Source: Nissolia schottii (lineage: Eukaryota > Streptophyta > Magnoliopsida > Fabales > Fabaceae). From it: 64,000 nucleotides of DNA. Where the stretch lies: positions 237,475-301,474 of the forward strand of contig QANU01001885.1 of assembly GCA_003254905.1 (NCBI GenBank), in the 5' to 3' direction. The notes below the pieces were generated by a model. The model did no database searches. It was not told the DNA's origin and saw nothing but the letters and a program-made list of their open reading frames with translations. Shown here one piece after another: positions 10,854 to 22,928 of the stretch (its first letter is position 1; each line of letters opens with the position of its first letter). The position numbers were made by a program, and so were the translations under genes.

Positions 10854-11934
10854 TCTCAATTCACAATATATAGCTGTTGGTAGAATAGGAGAAATACACA
10901 ACACAAAGCCACCTAATTCCTCTTTCGATCGAGAGTAGTAAGCATTAAAAAGTGAGAATGAGGAGAGGGGGGTTAGCTAGCAAGTGGTTATGTGAAGAGA
11001 GTGAGGGAGGGTAGTGTGAGGAATCAATGTGAAAGTGTTTCTGTTTGATGAGTGAATGGGACAATGTGTGTGTGTTACATGGGACGGGACATTTATGCAG
11101 TGGAGTGAACAAGAAGGGAAGATCAGTAATGCCACGTTCTCAGTCTTAAAACCCCGTCGGTGACACTGACAGTAACAACTACAGTCTTCACTTTACTTGT
11201 CTCATCTCTACCAATAATGTTACATGGCTCTATAACAAGCATTAGAACAACTTTAATATGACCATATTCTTAAAGGTGGATTGAATAAGTATGAATATTT
11301 TAAAATTGTTATCTTATAATTTATTATCTATCTCATTGCTCTCTCAACGGTAATTTTATAGGAGATTTTTTTTTATTGAATACAAATTTAAGATATCATC
11401 TTTAAATATATTTATAATAAAAATGAGTCTCACCTAAAAATATAATTCATAAATCTACAGTAAAAATATTAAAACTAAAAATAGAAATGTGTTGAAATCT
11501 CGACCGTACAGAATTTTTACTTTCAGAAAATAATGGACGGCTGGGATTGGGTCACAATAAATAGTGGAAGGTTGGTGTGGGACAAACAGAGCCGCTGATT
11601 GTGATTTGAAACATATATAAAGAGAGAGAGGAGGGTGGGTAGGTAGGTAGAATAGGGGCAAAGATTAGATTGGATACGTCAGAGTAAGAATACTAAAGGG
11701 TCGTGTCATGGTATGAAGTGACAGAAGAAGACGAGGGAGAATATTTGGGTCCCCGATAAAGAACGCATACCCGAAGACCCACTCAACTTGTGGGACCCCC
11801 CGCACTCTTCCTCCTTCTACAAGCAAGGCATATATTCTCTCACTATTATTGTTAGTACAGTATCTATTCGTAAATTAAAAATTGAAATTAAGCATGTCAT
11901 TCGATTAATTTATTGGTTACGTGTTTTATGGAGT
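10854..11934 (-). other. Upstream (promoter/5' UTR) region of the Dof gene
   Basis: No other gene seen. Just upstream of the start codon on the minus strand is a CTATATATTG motif only about 20 bp away, too close for a core promoter. 10930-11060 is purine-rich (gaggagagggg, gagggagg) and would read as a CT-rich leader on the minus strand, common in plant 5' UTRs. A second purine-rich patch lies at 11625-11655. The promoter was not pinned down. Confidence 0.4.
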
Positions 11935-12275
11935 AAATATTACTCTCAACTAAATTTTTTTATTTGTGACATTTTTAGAATTAAATTCATTAAATGTTAT
12001 TATTATTTTATAATCTAACATAACATATTAGTGTGTTGTTTGATCTAATGTGATAAATTAATATTTTTTAATATAATATTTGTGCATAAGTGCATCATAA
12101 ACTCAATATCTAAATCTCTTATAAATTGAATTTTTTAATAATTTAACTAATGAATAGTTTGTCAAGATCATTTTAAAGCATGAAATGATGACAAAATTTG
12201 ATAAATTTAGTTCTAAAAATTATATATAAATGTTTTTTAGTATAAGAGTGTATTTACCCCAGAACATGTGAGAAA
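11935..12275. mobile_element. Palindromic MITE, family A copy 2
   Basis: Left taaattcattaaatgttatt and right acaaaatttgataaatttag are inverted matches. The internal gatctaatgtgataaatta and the right-end gtgagaaatcag match copies at 7334-7708 and 60935-61232. Ends approximate. Confidence 0.55.
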
Positions 12276-12454
12276 TCAGCTAATTTATTTTGTTAAATGA
12301 TTTAAAATGAAAAGATAAAGAAATAATTGGTTTAGGAATAATTATATTTTAAAGTAACTTGTTTTATTCATGTGGTAACATGAGATTAGTCAAGATGACA
12401 TGGGTCTTAGTCTCTTCATCAATAATATCAAATTCAATCCTTAAAAATTAAGAA
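12276..12454. other. AT-rich intergenic DNA
   Basis: Nothing recognised; a single ambiguous base lies in an A-run near 12464. Confidence 0.4.
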
Positions 12455-12770
12455 AAAAAAAAANCAAAAAAAATATAAAGTACTAAAAAAACGCTTTTAT
12501 ACCAGTGAATTTTTTCAGCGGATATATCTGCCAACGTTACTAGCGAATTTTATGTCCCTAATCCATCGGTAAATGCTTTTGACAAGTTTGTCGACGAAGA
12601 TCGTTAGTTTTACCAGTAACGAATATGTATCTGCCGAAGTATCCACCTATATTGGCACAAAATGGCGCCACCATGTTACTGGCAGATACATCCGTTGGTA
12701 ATAATTAAATAATAAATTATATAATTGTTAATTTTACTGGTGAATATATATATCTGGTAGTAACAGTTTA
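12455..12770. mobile_element. CACTA-like subterminal repeat fragment
   Basis: Repeated, inverted phrases of the CACTA subterminal type occur: ccagtgaattttttcagcgg, tctgccaacgttactagcg, ccgaagtatccacc and ttactggcagatacatccg. No clear CACTA terminus or coding sequence; a fragment. Confidence 0.4.
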
Positions 12771-13075
12771 GAGTTATTAAATTTATCGTTTATTTTCTTC
12801 TTGTTAATAAACAATTACGACATAAGCACATTACCGAATTTTTTTTTACATACAATGCATGTAACCAATTATGAGACTCACATATAGACGAAACATAATA
12901 GACATGCAACTTTAATTTCCACTTACGATCACCAAAACGACAAGGAGAAAATTCTTGCTGCACAACACTAGGCATATATATCAAATAGATACAGTAGCCT
13001 TAATTTCATTCTTATGAAAAAAAATTGAAAGTATGAGGGTTTACTTTGATTTTTATCTTGATTATGTGTTATTGA

Positions 13076-13077
<2 letters not shown>
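12771..13077. other. AT-rich intergenic DNA
   Basis: Short open frames on the minus strand have no recognisable similarity. Nothing supported. Confidence 0.4.

Positions 13078-13121
<44 letters not shown>
13078..13121. repeat. (TA)n microsatellite
   Basis: About 22 uninterrupted TA units, immediately left of an inverted-repeat element. Confidence 0.95.
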
Positions 13122-13123
<2 letters not shown>

Positions 13124-13124
<1 letters not shown>

Positions 13125-13979
13125 TTGCTAACCTCTACAAGTCCATGCGGAAGTTAGCAATCTCTACATTTTATTTTGGACAAAAAAGTCCACACAACTT
13201 TTCATTTACTTAATTTATACTATGGACAATTTTATAATTTTATACTACTCACATTAATACTATTTTAACTTTTTCTCTCACCTAATTTATACCCTCTCCT
13301 TTTAATTATATTAATATTTTTCTTTTTACTATTTTTTTCTAAATTCTAATGTATAAGTGATATTAAAAATTTAAGTAAAATTATTATATTGTAAATAATA
13401 AAATATTTTAATTAAAAATCATGTTATATTTTAAATAATATATTTATCGATGTTAGCTCATTCATGAATTTTTTTTATCGTTTAATAATGTATATGACCT
13501 TATTGATGTTTATTATATTTCATTAAAAAATTACATGAATAATTCACATAACATTTCATAAAAAGAAAATTCACTTAACAATTCACATGTTTTGGTATTT
13601 TATTATTTAAATATAGTATAAGTTATCATAACTTAATTTTGTACTAGAACATTAATATGAATTTTTATTATAACATCAATAGGTTTTATTATTTAAAATA
13701 TATCATGAAATTTTATTAAAATTTTTATACAGGGAAATAAATTTTTTGTATAGAAGAAAGAAAACATTATTAAGATGAGAAAACATGTGCATTTAATGCA
13801 ATCAAGAGTGGAATTAATGAGTGAGAAAAAGAAGTCAAATTAGCATTAATGCAACCAAAATCAATTTATAAAATTAGCCACACTTATAAGTTGATTCAAT
13901 AAATGGAAGAGTGATTTTATTATCCAAACCAAAATGTAGAGGTTGCTAACCTCCACATGAACTTGTAGAGGTGAGCAAA
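13124..13979. mobile_element. Terminal-inverted-repeat element bordering a (TA)n microsatellite
   Basis: The left end reads tttgctaacctctacaag…ttagcaatctctacatttt. The right end, reverse-complemented, reads tttgctcacctctacaag…ttagcaacctctacatttt, so about 60 bp pair well. Each end itself contains an inner small inverted motif (gctaacctc/gaagttagc). The interior is AT-rich and non-coding. No convincing target duplication, perhaps because the left flank is pure TA. A related end is at 25435-25496. Confidence 0.65.
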
Positions 13980-13989
13980 TCACACACAC

Positions 13990-14110
13990 ATAAAATCAAA
14001 CTTGTGAGTTTACCTAAATTAAACTCGTAGAACATAGGTAAACTCGAGTCATAAACACTTACGAGTTTACTTATTATAAAAATATTAATAAAAAATATTT
14101 ATAAAACGTA
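13990..14110. repeat. GAGTTTAC / GTAAACTC repeat patch
   Basis: Short motif repeated in both orientations: gtgagtttacc, taaactcgtag, gtaaactcgag, tacgagtttac. A dispersed repeat remnant with no coding content. Confidence 0.45.
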
Positions 14111-15943
14111 AAAGTAATATATTAAAATTATAGTAAAGCAAAATATAAGTCACAATTTCATTTTTAAGTCATAATTAGACAAGTGTAAGTTATAAAGTAC
14201 AAAGTACTTGTGACTTATGTAAATGTTTTTAGGACCACGGTAAACCTATATTGATGAATGCATATTATGGTCGAATATGATGGTCTGTTTGTTAGCTATT
14301 TGTGTATGTATGATGATGAATGAACTGTTTAGCCCACATATTATCGCCTTTATATTGTTACGGTCACGGCTCATACTTTATTTTTTACAAAATAAGAATT
14401 TTTTTTAAAAAATTGGTCCATATTTTTAATTAAAAGATATTTTAGAAAAGTAAGTCTAAAAGTAATTCAGCCGAGAAGTAACAAACTAGTGAGCATTACT
14501 TATGGCTTAAGGGTAAGTAGCTAACTAATGTGTTACAAAGGGATGGATCTACTGAATGGTCGGAGCTTGGGAAAAATCGCCGGAGCCTTCCAACACTATA
14601 AATAAGACAACAAGGTCATGGGTTAGGACCACTTTAACCAAAATCATTCATATTCTCAAAATTTCAACCTAGGGTTCCAAGCAATCTAATCGTAAACTTC
14701 AATAATCAAGTAACTAACTCAATCAAAACACCAACAAGAGATTTAAGTTAAGAAATTATCCCTGATGGCCCAAGACAAGGGAATTTAGGGTAAAACCCTA
14801 GGGCAACCGCCAAAATTTCTAAGAGACCTCCAATGGAGATTCTAGAGAGAGAGAACAAGGAAGAATTATGATGATAATGAAGATGGAGTGAAGGATTTGA
14901 AGAGATTTTGAGTGATGTGAAAGATTTGGGGAAGATTTGGTGTTAGGGTTTTGGATTTTGTAAAGAGTAAAATTCTCTTTTATCCATCCTAAAAAGCACT
15001 CCTTCTGAGCATGTTATTACTGCACAACGATGATTATACGCATTTATTTTTCCTTGGATCTTGAGCTACTCTTACCGCTTTATAATCGATAAATAGCTCC
15101 CCGTCCCGCTGCCAATCAGGAGCAACATATTTTTAGGTCTTGGGTGAACTTCTATGAAGCAAATCGTGATCTATATATATAATTAATCCAATTTGTCAAA
15201 TCATGTTTATGCACGTAAAGAGATTACGTATCTGTCTCTTTTGGTTGATAGTGATGCTTATATACTACTAGTAGAGAAGGGGCATGCCTAACCCTCACCT
15301 TAATTACACGCATGTGCAACTAAATCTCAATAGGTTAGCTGGCGCTGGCGTATATATTTTTTTCTATAATAATATGCGCATGCGCGACACTGCGGCTCAG
15401 GGAAATGGCTAAACTAATTAAACTCAAGGGGAATTATAAAAAGTCAAGAATAGATCTTTGTGTTCGAAGAAGGATTTTGTTTTAGTATGTGGATGGATGA
15501 ATCTATGGGACAGCACACGACAGGATCTTTGTCCAGCACCACTATATTCTATTTTGGACATACTATGTGAAGAGAAATTTATAGATGTTTATTCAATTTT
15601 TTTTTAACGAGTCTCATTTTAAAAAAATTACCTTAAAAGAGATATTTTATAAAGATTTGAGTTCTCTGTGGCATGTCCTACAAAATATGACTTGAACTTG
15701 TTCAGAGTTGGGTAACTGAAGATGACTACTTACAAAGGGTTTTGATTAGTAAAGGGGAAGACTGTGACTGAATGAAGTGTCATTGAGTACAAAAGAGAGG
15801 CCTTATAAGAGCTTGAACTCTTACACTGTAACAACTAATGTTTGGGGTGTGGGGATGGTTAGCTCTCAGCAAGAACATCATTTGACCATTTGTGACGAGC
15901 ATATATAAGTCCTTGGAAAAACCATATCCCAAAAGCAAGGTAT
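14111..15943. other. Intergenic DNA with LTR-like text
   Basis: No gene supported. 14460-14990 contains continuous non-AT-rich text (ggatggatctactgaatgg, ccaacactataaataagac, cctagggttccaagcaatc) of the kind found in gypsy LTRs or their internal borders, but no ends or proteins were found. 15000-15940 shows nothing recognisable. Confidence 0.35.
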
Positions 15944-16224
15944 TACTACAAAAAAATTGCTCATTACCAACAAATTTTGATGCAAATTTTGTCTTAAAAT
16001 TCACAAGTAATCACGTTTCTAGCAAATTTTTCTAGGGATTGAAATTCATAAGTAATAATTTGGTGGGTAACTGATAGTTGTGAATTTCAAAATTCGCAAG
16101 TATTTACTTGCGGATATTTTTTTTAGGAAACTACAAAATTTCGCAGATAATTTTTGTGGTCAGTTTGGTATTTGGAAGGAATTTTGCTGCAAATTTTGAT
16201 ATGCATTTTTTCACGTGAAACATT

Positions 16225-16390
16225 TCGCAGGAAAATTTGCAGGTAGATTTTGCAACAAATTTTGCAGGTAAATTCTGCAATAAATTTTGCAGGTAGAGTT
16301 CACAATAAATTTTGTAGGTAAATTTTGCAAGAAATTACACATGTAAATTTTGCAGCAAATTTTACATGTACATGTCATATCAAAATTCGT
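16225..16390. repeat. Tandem subterminal repeats, unit about 30 bp
   Basis: Five or more degenerate units of 'ttttgcaggtaaattttgcaacaaa' type: ttgcaggtagattttgcaac, ttgcaggtaaattctgcaat, ttgcaggtagagttcacaat, ttgtaggtaaattttgcaag. They belong to the left subterminal region of the CACTA-like element. Confidence 0.75.
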
Positions 16391-16643
16391 AGCTTTTTTT
16401 AATTCCTTGCAAATTTTGCAAGTAACATGACAAAAATTTCGCAAATAATTCTGCAACTATTTAATTTACTAATATTCAATAATCAACAAACCAATAAAGA
16501 AACATGTGAACCGATGAACAGATTGTATCAGACCAATGAACCATTAAATCAAAATTTTATTAATTCTTTTAATAAATTAAAAAGAGCAATACAAATAGGC
16601 TTTGTGAGCCTTTTATCTTTTAAAGCTCAATAATGAGTTATTA

Positions 16644-16815
16644 GACTCACAACACCCTTTCTTTTATAACCAAAATGTTTGTTTCCCCTCTTTGTGTTGT
16701 TCAATGTGGGACTTGTGTTGTTATTATTAGTCTCGCAACACCCTTTTCTTTTAAAACTAAAAAAGTTGGTTTCTCATCCTTTTGTTATTTGATATAGGAC
16801 TTGGGTTGTTATGCT
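16644..16815. repeat. Direct repeat, two copies of about 95 bp
   Basis: The first copy contains gactcacaacaccctttc and gtgggacttgtgttgtt. The second contains agtctcgcaacacccttttc and ataggacttgggttgtt. Each copy also has short internal inverted pairs (acaac/gttgt). Lies inside the CACTA-like element. Confidence 0.6.
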
Positions 16816-17749
16816 ATTGTGCTACCATTTATGATGGAAGATTGAGCGAAAGGAAAGCTCAAACCGAGCTCAAAATTATGTCACAAAATCACATATATTA
16901 CGTGTCAAAAAATCTCTTAAGAATATGACTAAATATGAAACTCAATAGGTAGTAAGCGGTTTGCAGTATTATTAATTTATAGTATGTTACGAACAAACAT
17001 CTTTAAGTAACATTCAAGGGCCCGAAGCACAAATCTCTCTCTCCCTCTCTCTCTTGTTCATCATTCACTTCACCAATTTTGTTCTATATATATATATATC
17101 ATTATCAAAAACACCCTCTAAGTTAATTGCAATATAAGAAAACAAAAATGAAAAAAGAATATTAATTTTCCAGTGACCTCGCCACCCCGATCCTAATTAC
17201 TCATTTGAGGACAACTGATCTTCTTGCAGCAGATGAAGAAAAAGAACACTATTTGATTTCTTATTCAAAAGGCACAAATTGAAAGGTCAAAAAGTCAATG
17301 ACAATGGCCGGTAAATTTGAAGTGGGTGCATCTTTGATTATACACTTGCCAAACAATTTTTACTTATTTTATTTGACAAGTTTATCATTGATATATACTT
17401 ATTAAGACGTCAATATCGGCCTTGCTTGTCAAATTTGTACCATTTTTTAAGATATATTTGAAATGACACTATGAGGTATCTGACAAATATTGGTTGAGAG
17501 TGAATCTTAACTTTTTTTAACCCAATATTTAAAAGACACATTCAATATGCAACCAAACATGTTTTTCCCCCATTTATCGTTACTCCTTTCTAACAAACTA
17601 CTCATATTTGTTTTTCAAACTACAACATCATACTTATTTCTACACGTTAATCCCTCCTAAACTCAACATGATCTCCATTGTCACCACCACAATTTCAATA
17701 TGATGTCACATCTTCTGTCTAATTCTCTGTCTTTGTTTTCTTTTTTTTT

Positions 17750-18184
17750 NNNNNNNNNNNNNNNNNNNNNNNNNNNNNNNNNNNNNNNNNNNNNNNNNNN
17801 NNNNNNNNNNNNNNNNNNNNNNNNNNNNNNNNNNNNNNNNNNNNNNNNNNNNNNNNNNNNNNNNNNNNNNNNNNNNNNNNNNNNNNNNNNNNNNNNNNNN
17901 NNNNNNNNNNNNNNNNNNNNNNNNNNNNNNNNNNNNNNNNNNNNNNNNNNNNNNNNNNNNNNNNNNNNNNNNNNNNNNNNNNNNNNNNNNNNNNNNNNNN
18001 NNNNNNNNNNNNNNNNNNNNNNNNNNNNNNNNNNNNNNNNNNNNNNNNNNNNNNNNNNNNNNNNNNNNNNNNNNNNNNNNNNNNNNNNNNNNNNNNNNNN
18101 NNNNNNNNNNNNNNNNNNNNNNNNNNNNNNNNNNNNNNNNNNNNNNNNNNNNNNNNNNNNNNNNNNNNNNNNNNNNNNNNNNNN
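17750..18184. other. Assembly gap (N)
   Basis: 435 undetermined bases inside the CACTA-like element. Repetitive subterminal sequence on the right side (18185-18660: gcagctaaattcacaaca-type units) probably caused the gap. Confidence 0.99.
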
Positions 18185-18660
18185 AAATTCACAGCAAAGA
18201 AAATTTGCAGCTAAATCTACAACAACTAAATTTGTAGCTAAATTCACAACAATTAAATTTGCAGCTAAATTCATAGTAAACTGTTCGCGAGAAAATCCAC
18301 AGCAAAGCAAACTCATAGATAAATTTGGAACAAAAATGTTTGTATCTAAATCCGCAATAAACTATTCGTAAGAAAATTTCTAGCAAAACAAACTCATAGC
18401 TAAATTCGCAACAAAGAGAATTCTAAAGAAAACTTGTAGCAAACTAGTTCCCAAGAAAATCCGCAACAAAAAAAAAGCACAAGAAAATTCATAGCAACAC
18501 TATTTCGCAATAAAATCAATAGCAAAGTAGTTCGCAAGAAAATTTGCAGCAAAATTCGCATGAAACAAAAGTCACAACTAAATCTGCTGCAAAAATCTGC
18601 AATTAAGTTGCAGGTACTATTTCATGCGAATTTAGCTACAAAAATTGTGTTGACTGAACC
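18185..18660. repeat. Right subterminal repeat zone of the CACTA-like element
   Basis: Many degenerate units such as ttgcagctaaattcacaac, ttcgcgagaaaatccacagc and agcaaagcaaactcatag, the inverse counterpart of the left repeat zone. Confidence 0.6.
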
Positions 18661-18925
18661 TGTTGACATTTTTTTCTCCAGCTCCCTACAAAATTATTTG
18701 CGAAGTTTTTTACTTGCAAAATAATTTGTAACAAAATTTGTAGTTAAATATTATTCTTCTTTTGGAGAAAAACTTACAGATTTTGCTGCGAATTTTGTAA
18801 TTCATAGTAAAATGTCCATTGTCTTGCACAAAAACAAAAATTTGCAGTAGAATTTACAGGTATTACTTACAAAAAAAATTCGTAGCAAATTTTCGCAAGT
18901 AATTCACAAATTTTATGTAGTGTAT

Positions 18926-19292
18926 TGGAGTGAGAAAATCAAATTTCTTATAAGATTTCCCTTTCGAAGTGATCTCTCAACGTGACTCGTTACATTTATC
19001 TAATTATAAAGTGATATTTTAAATTTAAATTGTTAAAGGATTTCTACTAACTCTAAAATATTTTTGTGTAAGTATAGTGAGAACAACTAAACTTGACACT
19101 TCATGAAATAATCCTTACTAAATATGTCACCTTGTCAATGGTGGACGTTTGTGTCCTGATTTTTTTATTATATATTTTTTATATATCAGCTAAGGTTTAG
19201 CCATGATGATCACTATTAATTTCTATTATTTTTTAGGTAGCAACTATTGTTACACCCATTGTCTAATGTCACACCCTTTTTATTGATTTTGT
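18926..19292. other. Spacer between two CACTA-like elements
   Basis: AT-rich, no gene or repeat recognised. Confidence 0.4.
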
Positions 19293-21466
19293 CACAACAA
19301 GAAAAATGCGGATTAACAACAAAATTTAGTGAGGAAATTTTTTTTCATTGATTAGCGAAGAATTAGCGTGCAAAATGTAGACTAGCACCAAAAAATTAAA
19401 AAATGAAGAACAAAAAGTTCAGTGAGCAGTTAGTGACAAATTAGCAAGGTCATAATCCTTTGTAACATATACTTAGTAATTAAAGCGTTTAGCAAGAGAT
19501 AAATCCCTCGCTACTCTCTCACAAACGGTTAAAATATGTACAATGATGGACAATTCCCTCGCTAATCCCTCACAAACTCGCAACATAAGAGAAACTTCTC
19601 TCACTAATATTCTCTTGCGACTCTCTTCAATGACATGAAATCTTTCCCTCTCCCTTTAGCAAGGAATTAATCCATCGTTGATCTCTCGCTAAACTTTTAA
19701 CAATTTACATTTCTTATTAGCGACGGATTGTTCCTCGCAAATCCCATGCTTTTTCTATTTAGTGAGAAAATATGTCATCGCTAATCTCTCACGACTTTCT
19801 TCAACTATATTGAATCATTTACTTCCCTTTTAGCGAGGGATAAATCTCTCGTTGATCCCTTATTAAATTTTTAACATTTAACATTTTTGTTTAGCGAGAG
19901 TTTTCTCCCTTACTAATCCCTCACTACTCTCTTCAACTAAACTAAATTATTTCAATTTTTGTGAGGAAAAAACTCTAGCAAATCCTTGAAAAAACGTTAA
20001 GGTTAAAAAAATTGAACTGGACATCGAACGAGTCATGACACCGGTTCAGACGTTTACTAGTTCAATCATTTTAACTGAGTTCAACCAGAGTGTAATTGAT
20101 ATGTATACTTATTATATAAATATAAATACATATAGTTAATACATGCTATAAAGTAAACAAAAAAATTGTTAAATAATATAAGTATGTTTACTTATCATTG
20201 ATTAACAGTTGGTTTAGTAATGTAGTGGCTTTTTAAGAGTTGTTGATCTCTTTGAGTTCTTTGAAAGCTTCTCTTGAAAAACTATATTAGTATTGTTTTG
20301 CAAAATAATGTAAAGGCGGCTCTCAAAATGTAGAAATCACAAGAATTTGGTAAATATACCATAAACTTACTCTTAAAATATCAAATGACTATAACAAACA
20401 TAAATAATAAAATGAATAATTTTTATTTTCACTTACCATTGAATTTCTATATTTCATATAATTAAAAAAATGATCTATGTAAAAACATCCTAAGTGCGCA
20501 TCTTGATTACTTAGACATAATGGATGACTTGCCTAAAATAGGACAATATCACTTTATTACTAATGTTTGATAAATTAATATTCATTTCTTTCTTATCAAT
20601 CTTTGTTGTTTAAAAGCATCTTTTTACTTGCTAGTATTCCATCGTTTCTTAGTTTATTATCTACATTTGTGTATACATAATTTTAGATCAAAGCCTATAA
20701 AATATGAAGAATTAAAGACCCATTCATCAATAGTCCATTTGAAGATTGGCAAAAACAATGACAAAAATATAAAAATGGCAAGGCAAGCCAATTTTTGTGT
20801 TGCAAATGCTACTCTAAGTTCCACATTGGTTAAAATAAAATGTGAAAGACAAACTTTTTGTTATAAAATCAAAGGAGTTACATTGGATTTGTCAACATGT
20901 GAGTTGCTCACACGCTTATATCAAAATTTAAAATCAAATATTGTTTTGGGTCTATGAAACATAAGTATTTTACTTTATATGATTTATTAATTAATTAATG
21001 TTTTAGTAATTAATTAATAATTAATTTCTAAAAGAAATTAAAAATTAGTAAAAATAAATTAATTTATTAATTGAATTTTATAGCAATGAACTAGTGACAT
21101 ATTAGTGACAAAATTCATTTTGGCATTTTTCATACTTACATCAAATTAGCTATGAATTTGCAATAAATGTCGAGAAATCTGTGAGGGATTAACTATGACA
21201 CAATTTCTTGCAAATCTACGACGATTTAAGAAATCATTTTCATCATAAAACATCTACCTATTAGCGACGGAATAACAACTAATAGTTCCGTTACTAAAAT
21301 AAATTAGTTATGGATTAGCGATCAAATTGTTTTCCAAGCTAACTGCGACTTCAAAATAGCGATGACCAAATTGGTCACTAATCTGTCGGTAATCCCTTAG
21401 TAATTCATTTAGGTGAAGATTAGCGACTAATTTTAGTCATCACTAATCCATAAAATTCTTGTAGTG
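19293..21466. mobile_element. Second CACTA-like element
   Basis: The left end is CACAACAAGAAAAATGCG and the right end, reverse-complemented, is CACTACAAGAATTTTATG. Left flank TGT and right flank TAT differ by one base, so the 3-bp duplication is not exact. Subterminal zones repeat the phrases ttagcgagggattaa/tccctcgct on the left and ttagcgacgg/ccgttactaa on the right. A frame at 20628-20957 (109 codons) inside it resembles nothing I know. No transposase, so non-autonomous. Confidence 0.6.
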
Positions 21467-22680
21467 TATTTTGATATTCCTAAAAAGCCCTTATTTCACC
21501 ATTGTTAGTCTTTTATCTATTTGCACTCCTACTGTCCACTTTAATGTTCACTAATAATTATACTAATACTAATTATTGTTAATTAAAAAATAAACTATTT
21601 TTAATGATTTTATTAATTAATGTTAAGTACAAAAGTTAACTATTTTTAATTTTACAAATTTTAAATAGAGATTAGTTTCTATACACTAACAATTTAAAAT
21701 TCTCTTACATTGTTTGTACATAGAAATTAATAAATTTTAAATAATATTGATAAAATATTAACATATTAAATAAATTTAAAAAATATTTAAAAATGTTATT
21801 AAAAATTTTAACTTATCAAAAAAGACCGGGGGGACTTTCAACTTACATCTAACAACTAACTTAAATAAATAAAAAAGTAGCAAATTAATATTTAAATAAC
21901 ATATTACATTTTACCAAATAAAATTATATAACTGTTTTCATGAGTTATAAGTTTGAATAATATACGAATAATATTTTAGTGGCATTTAATTACTAATATA
22001 TATTTTTAAACAATAGATTAAATTAAAATTTTATTTTTAAATAAAAAATTAAATCATTTAAAAACATATTTAATTTTTTTGGTAAATAATATTTTTTTAT
22101 CAATATGAACTCAGTTTAATAGGTCAATATTATTTAAAATTTATTAAATTAAAATAATTATTTTTTATACTTAATATTAATCAGTAGAAATATTAAAATA
22201 TTTATTTGATTTCTTTAATTAACATTAATTACTATAATAATAATAATTATTATTAAATATCAAATTGGTTAATAGGAGTGATAATAGACAAAAAAATTTT
22301 TTTAACGTAATTGAGAAGTAAGAATTTTGTAGAAAAATACAATAAAATTAATTAATAAATGTGACATTAATATACTAGAGTGTGGTAAATTGAGATTACA
22401 TATGTAAACTCTTGCCACAAAAAAATTAGATACGTTCATATAGACATTTTTTTTTAATTATTATTATAAATAGAAACGCGTATTTTATTCAACTGTTTTT
22501 CACATGGGTGCCTATTTGTCTGCTGTCATTTAGTCATCATGAGAACTCAGCCGAATTGATTGACTTGCATGCATGTATTAAACCTTTTAATTGATCACTC
22601 TCCTTGATTATTATAAAAAATAGATTCAGACCTGCGTGAGGGCAAAAGTTACTAAACGTCATTTTAATAATATAAAGTTG
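21467..22680. other. AT-rich intergenic DNA
   Basis: Very AT-rich, no supported gene or defined repeat. Confidence 0.4.
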
Positions 22681-22928
22681 GGTTAGTTAAGTTTTTAGTC
22701 CATGTAATATGAAAAAGTTTGGTTTTGGTTCCTCATGACAAGTTTTAGTCCCTGTAAAATGTGAAAATTTGATTTTGGTCCCTGTAGATGGTTGGTGATG
22801 GACGGTGATGTAGAAATGGTGCTGATGACTGGTTGTCCATCACCAACCGTCCACAGGGACCAAAATCAAATTTTTTGGACTAAAACCAAACTTTTTTATA
22901 TTTCAGGGACTAAAAACTTAATTAACCC
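22681..22928. mobile_element. Palindromic 'gggaccaaaa' element
   Basis: Left half: ggttagttaagtttttag, gaaaaagtttggttttgg, tttgattttggtccctg, ggttggtgatggacgg. The right half is the reverse complement: ccatcaccaaccgtcc, cagggaccaaaatcaaa, accaaacttttt, ctaaaaacttaattaaccc. One foldback of nearly 250 bp with no coding content. Remnants with the same wording lie in PANK2 intron 7. Confidence 0.75.

Larger units (their letters stand above)
15944..18922. mobile_element. CACTA-like transposon with assembly gap (non-autonomous as seen)
   Basis: The left terminus is TACTACAAAAAAATTGC and the right terminus reads, reverse-complemented, CACTACATAAAATTTG. Both are flanked by TAT (15941-15943 and 18923-18925), the 3-bp target duplication expected of CACTA elements. 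The first base of the left end has changed from C to T. Both subterminal zones are crowded with variants of gcaaattttgcaggtaaat. No transposase is visible, but 435 bases are N. About 3 kb in this assembly. Confidence 0.7.

Noticed and set aside
16225..16390. CRISPR-like spaced repeats
   Set aside because: Degenerate subterminal repeats of a CACTA-like element with no constant repeat or spacer.
17681..18371. Frames of 157-223 codons across 17750-18184
   Set aside because: They run through the N gap and mean nothing.
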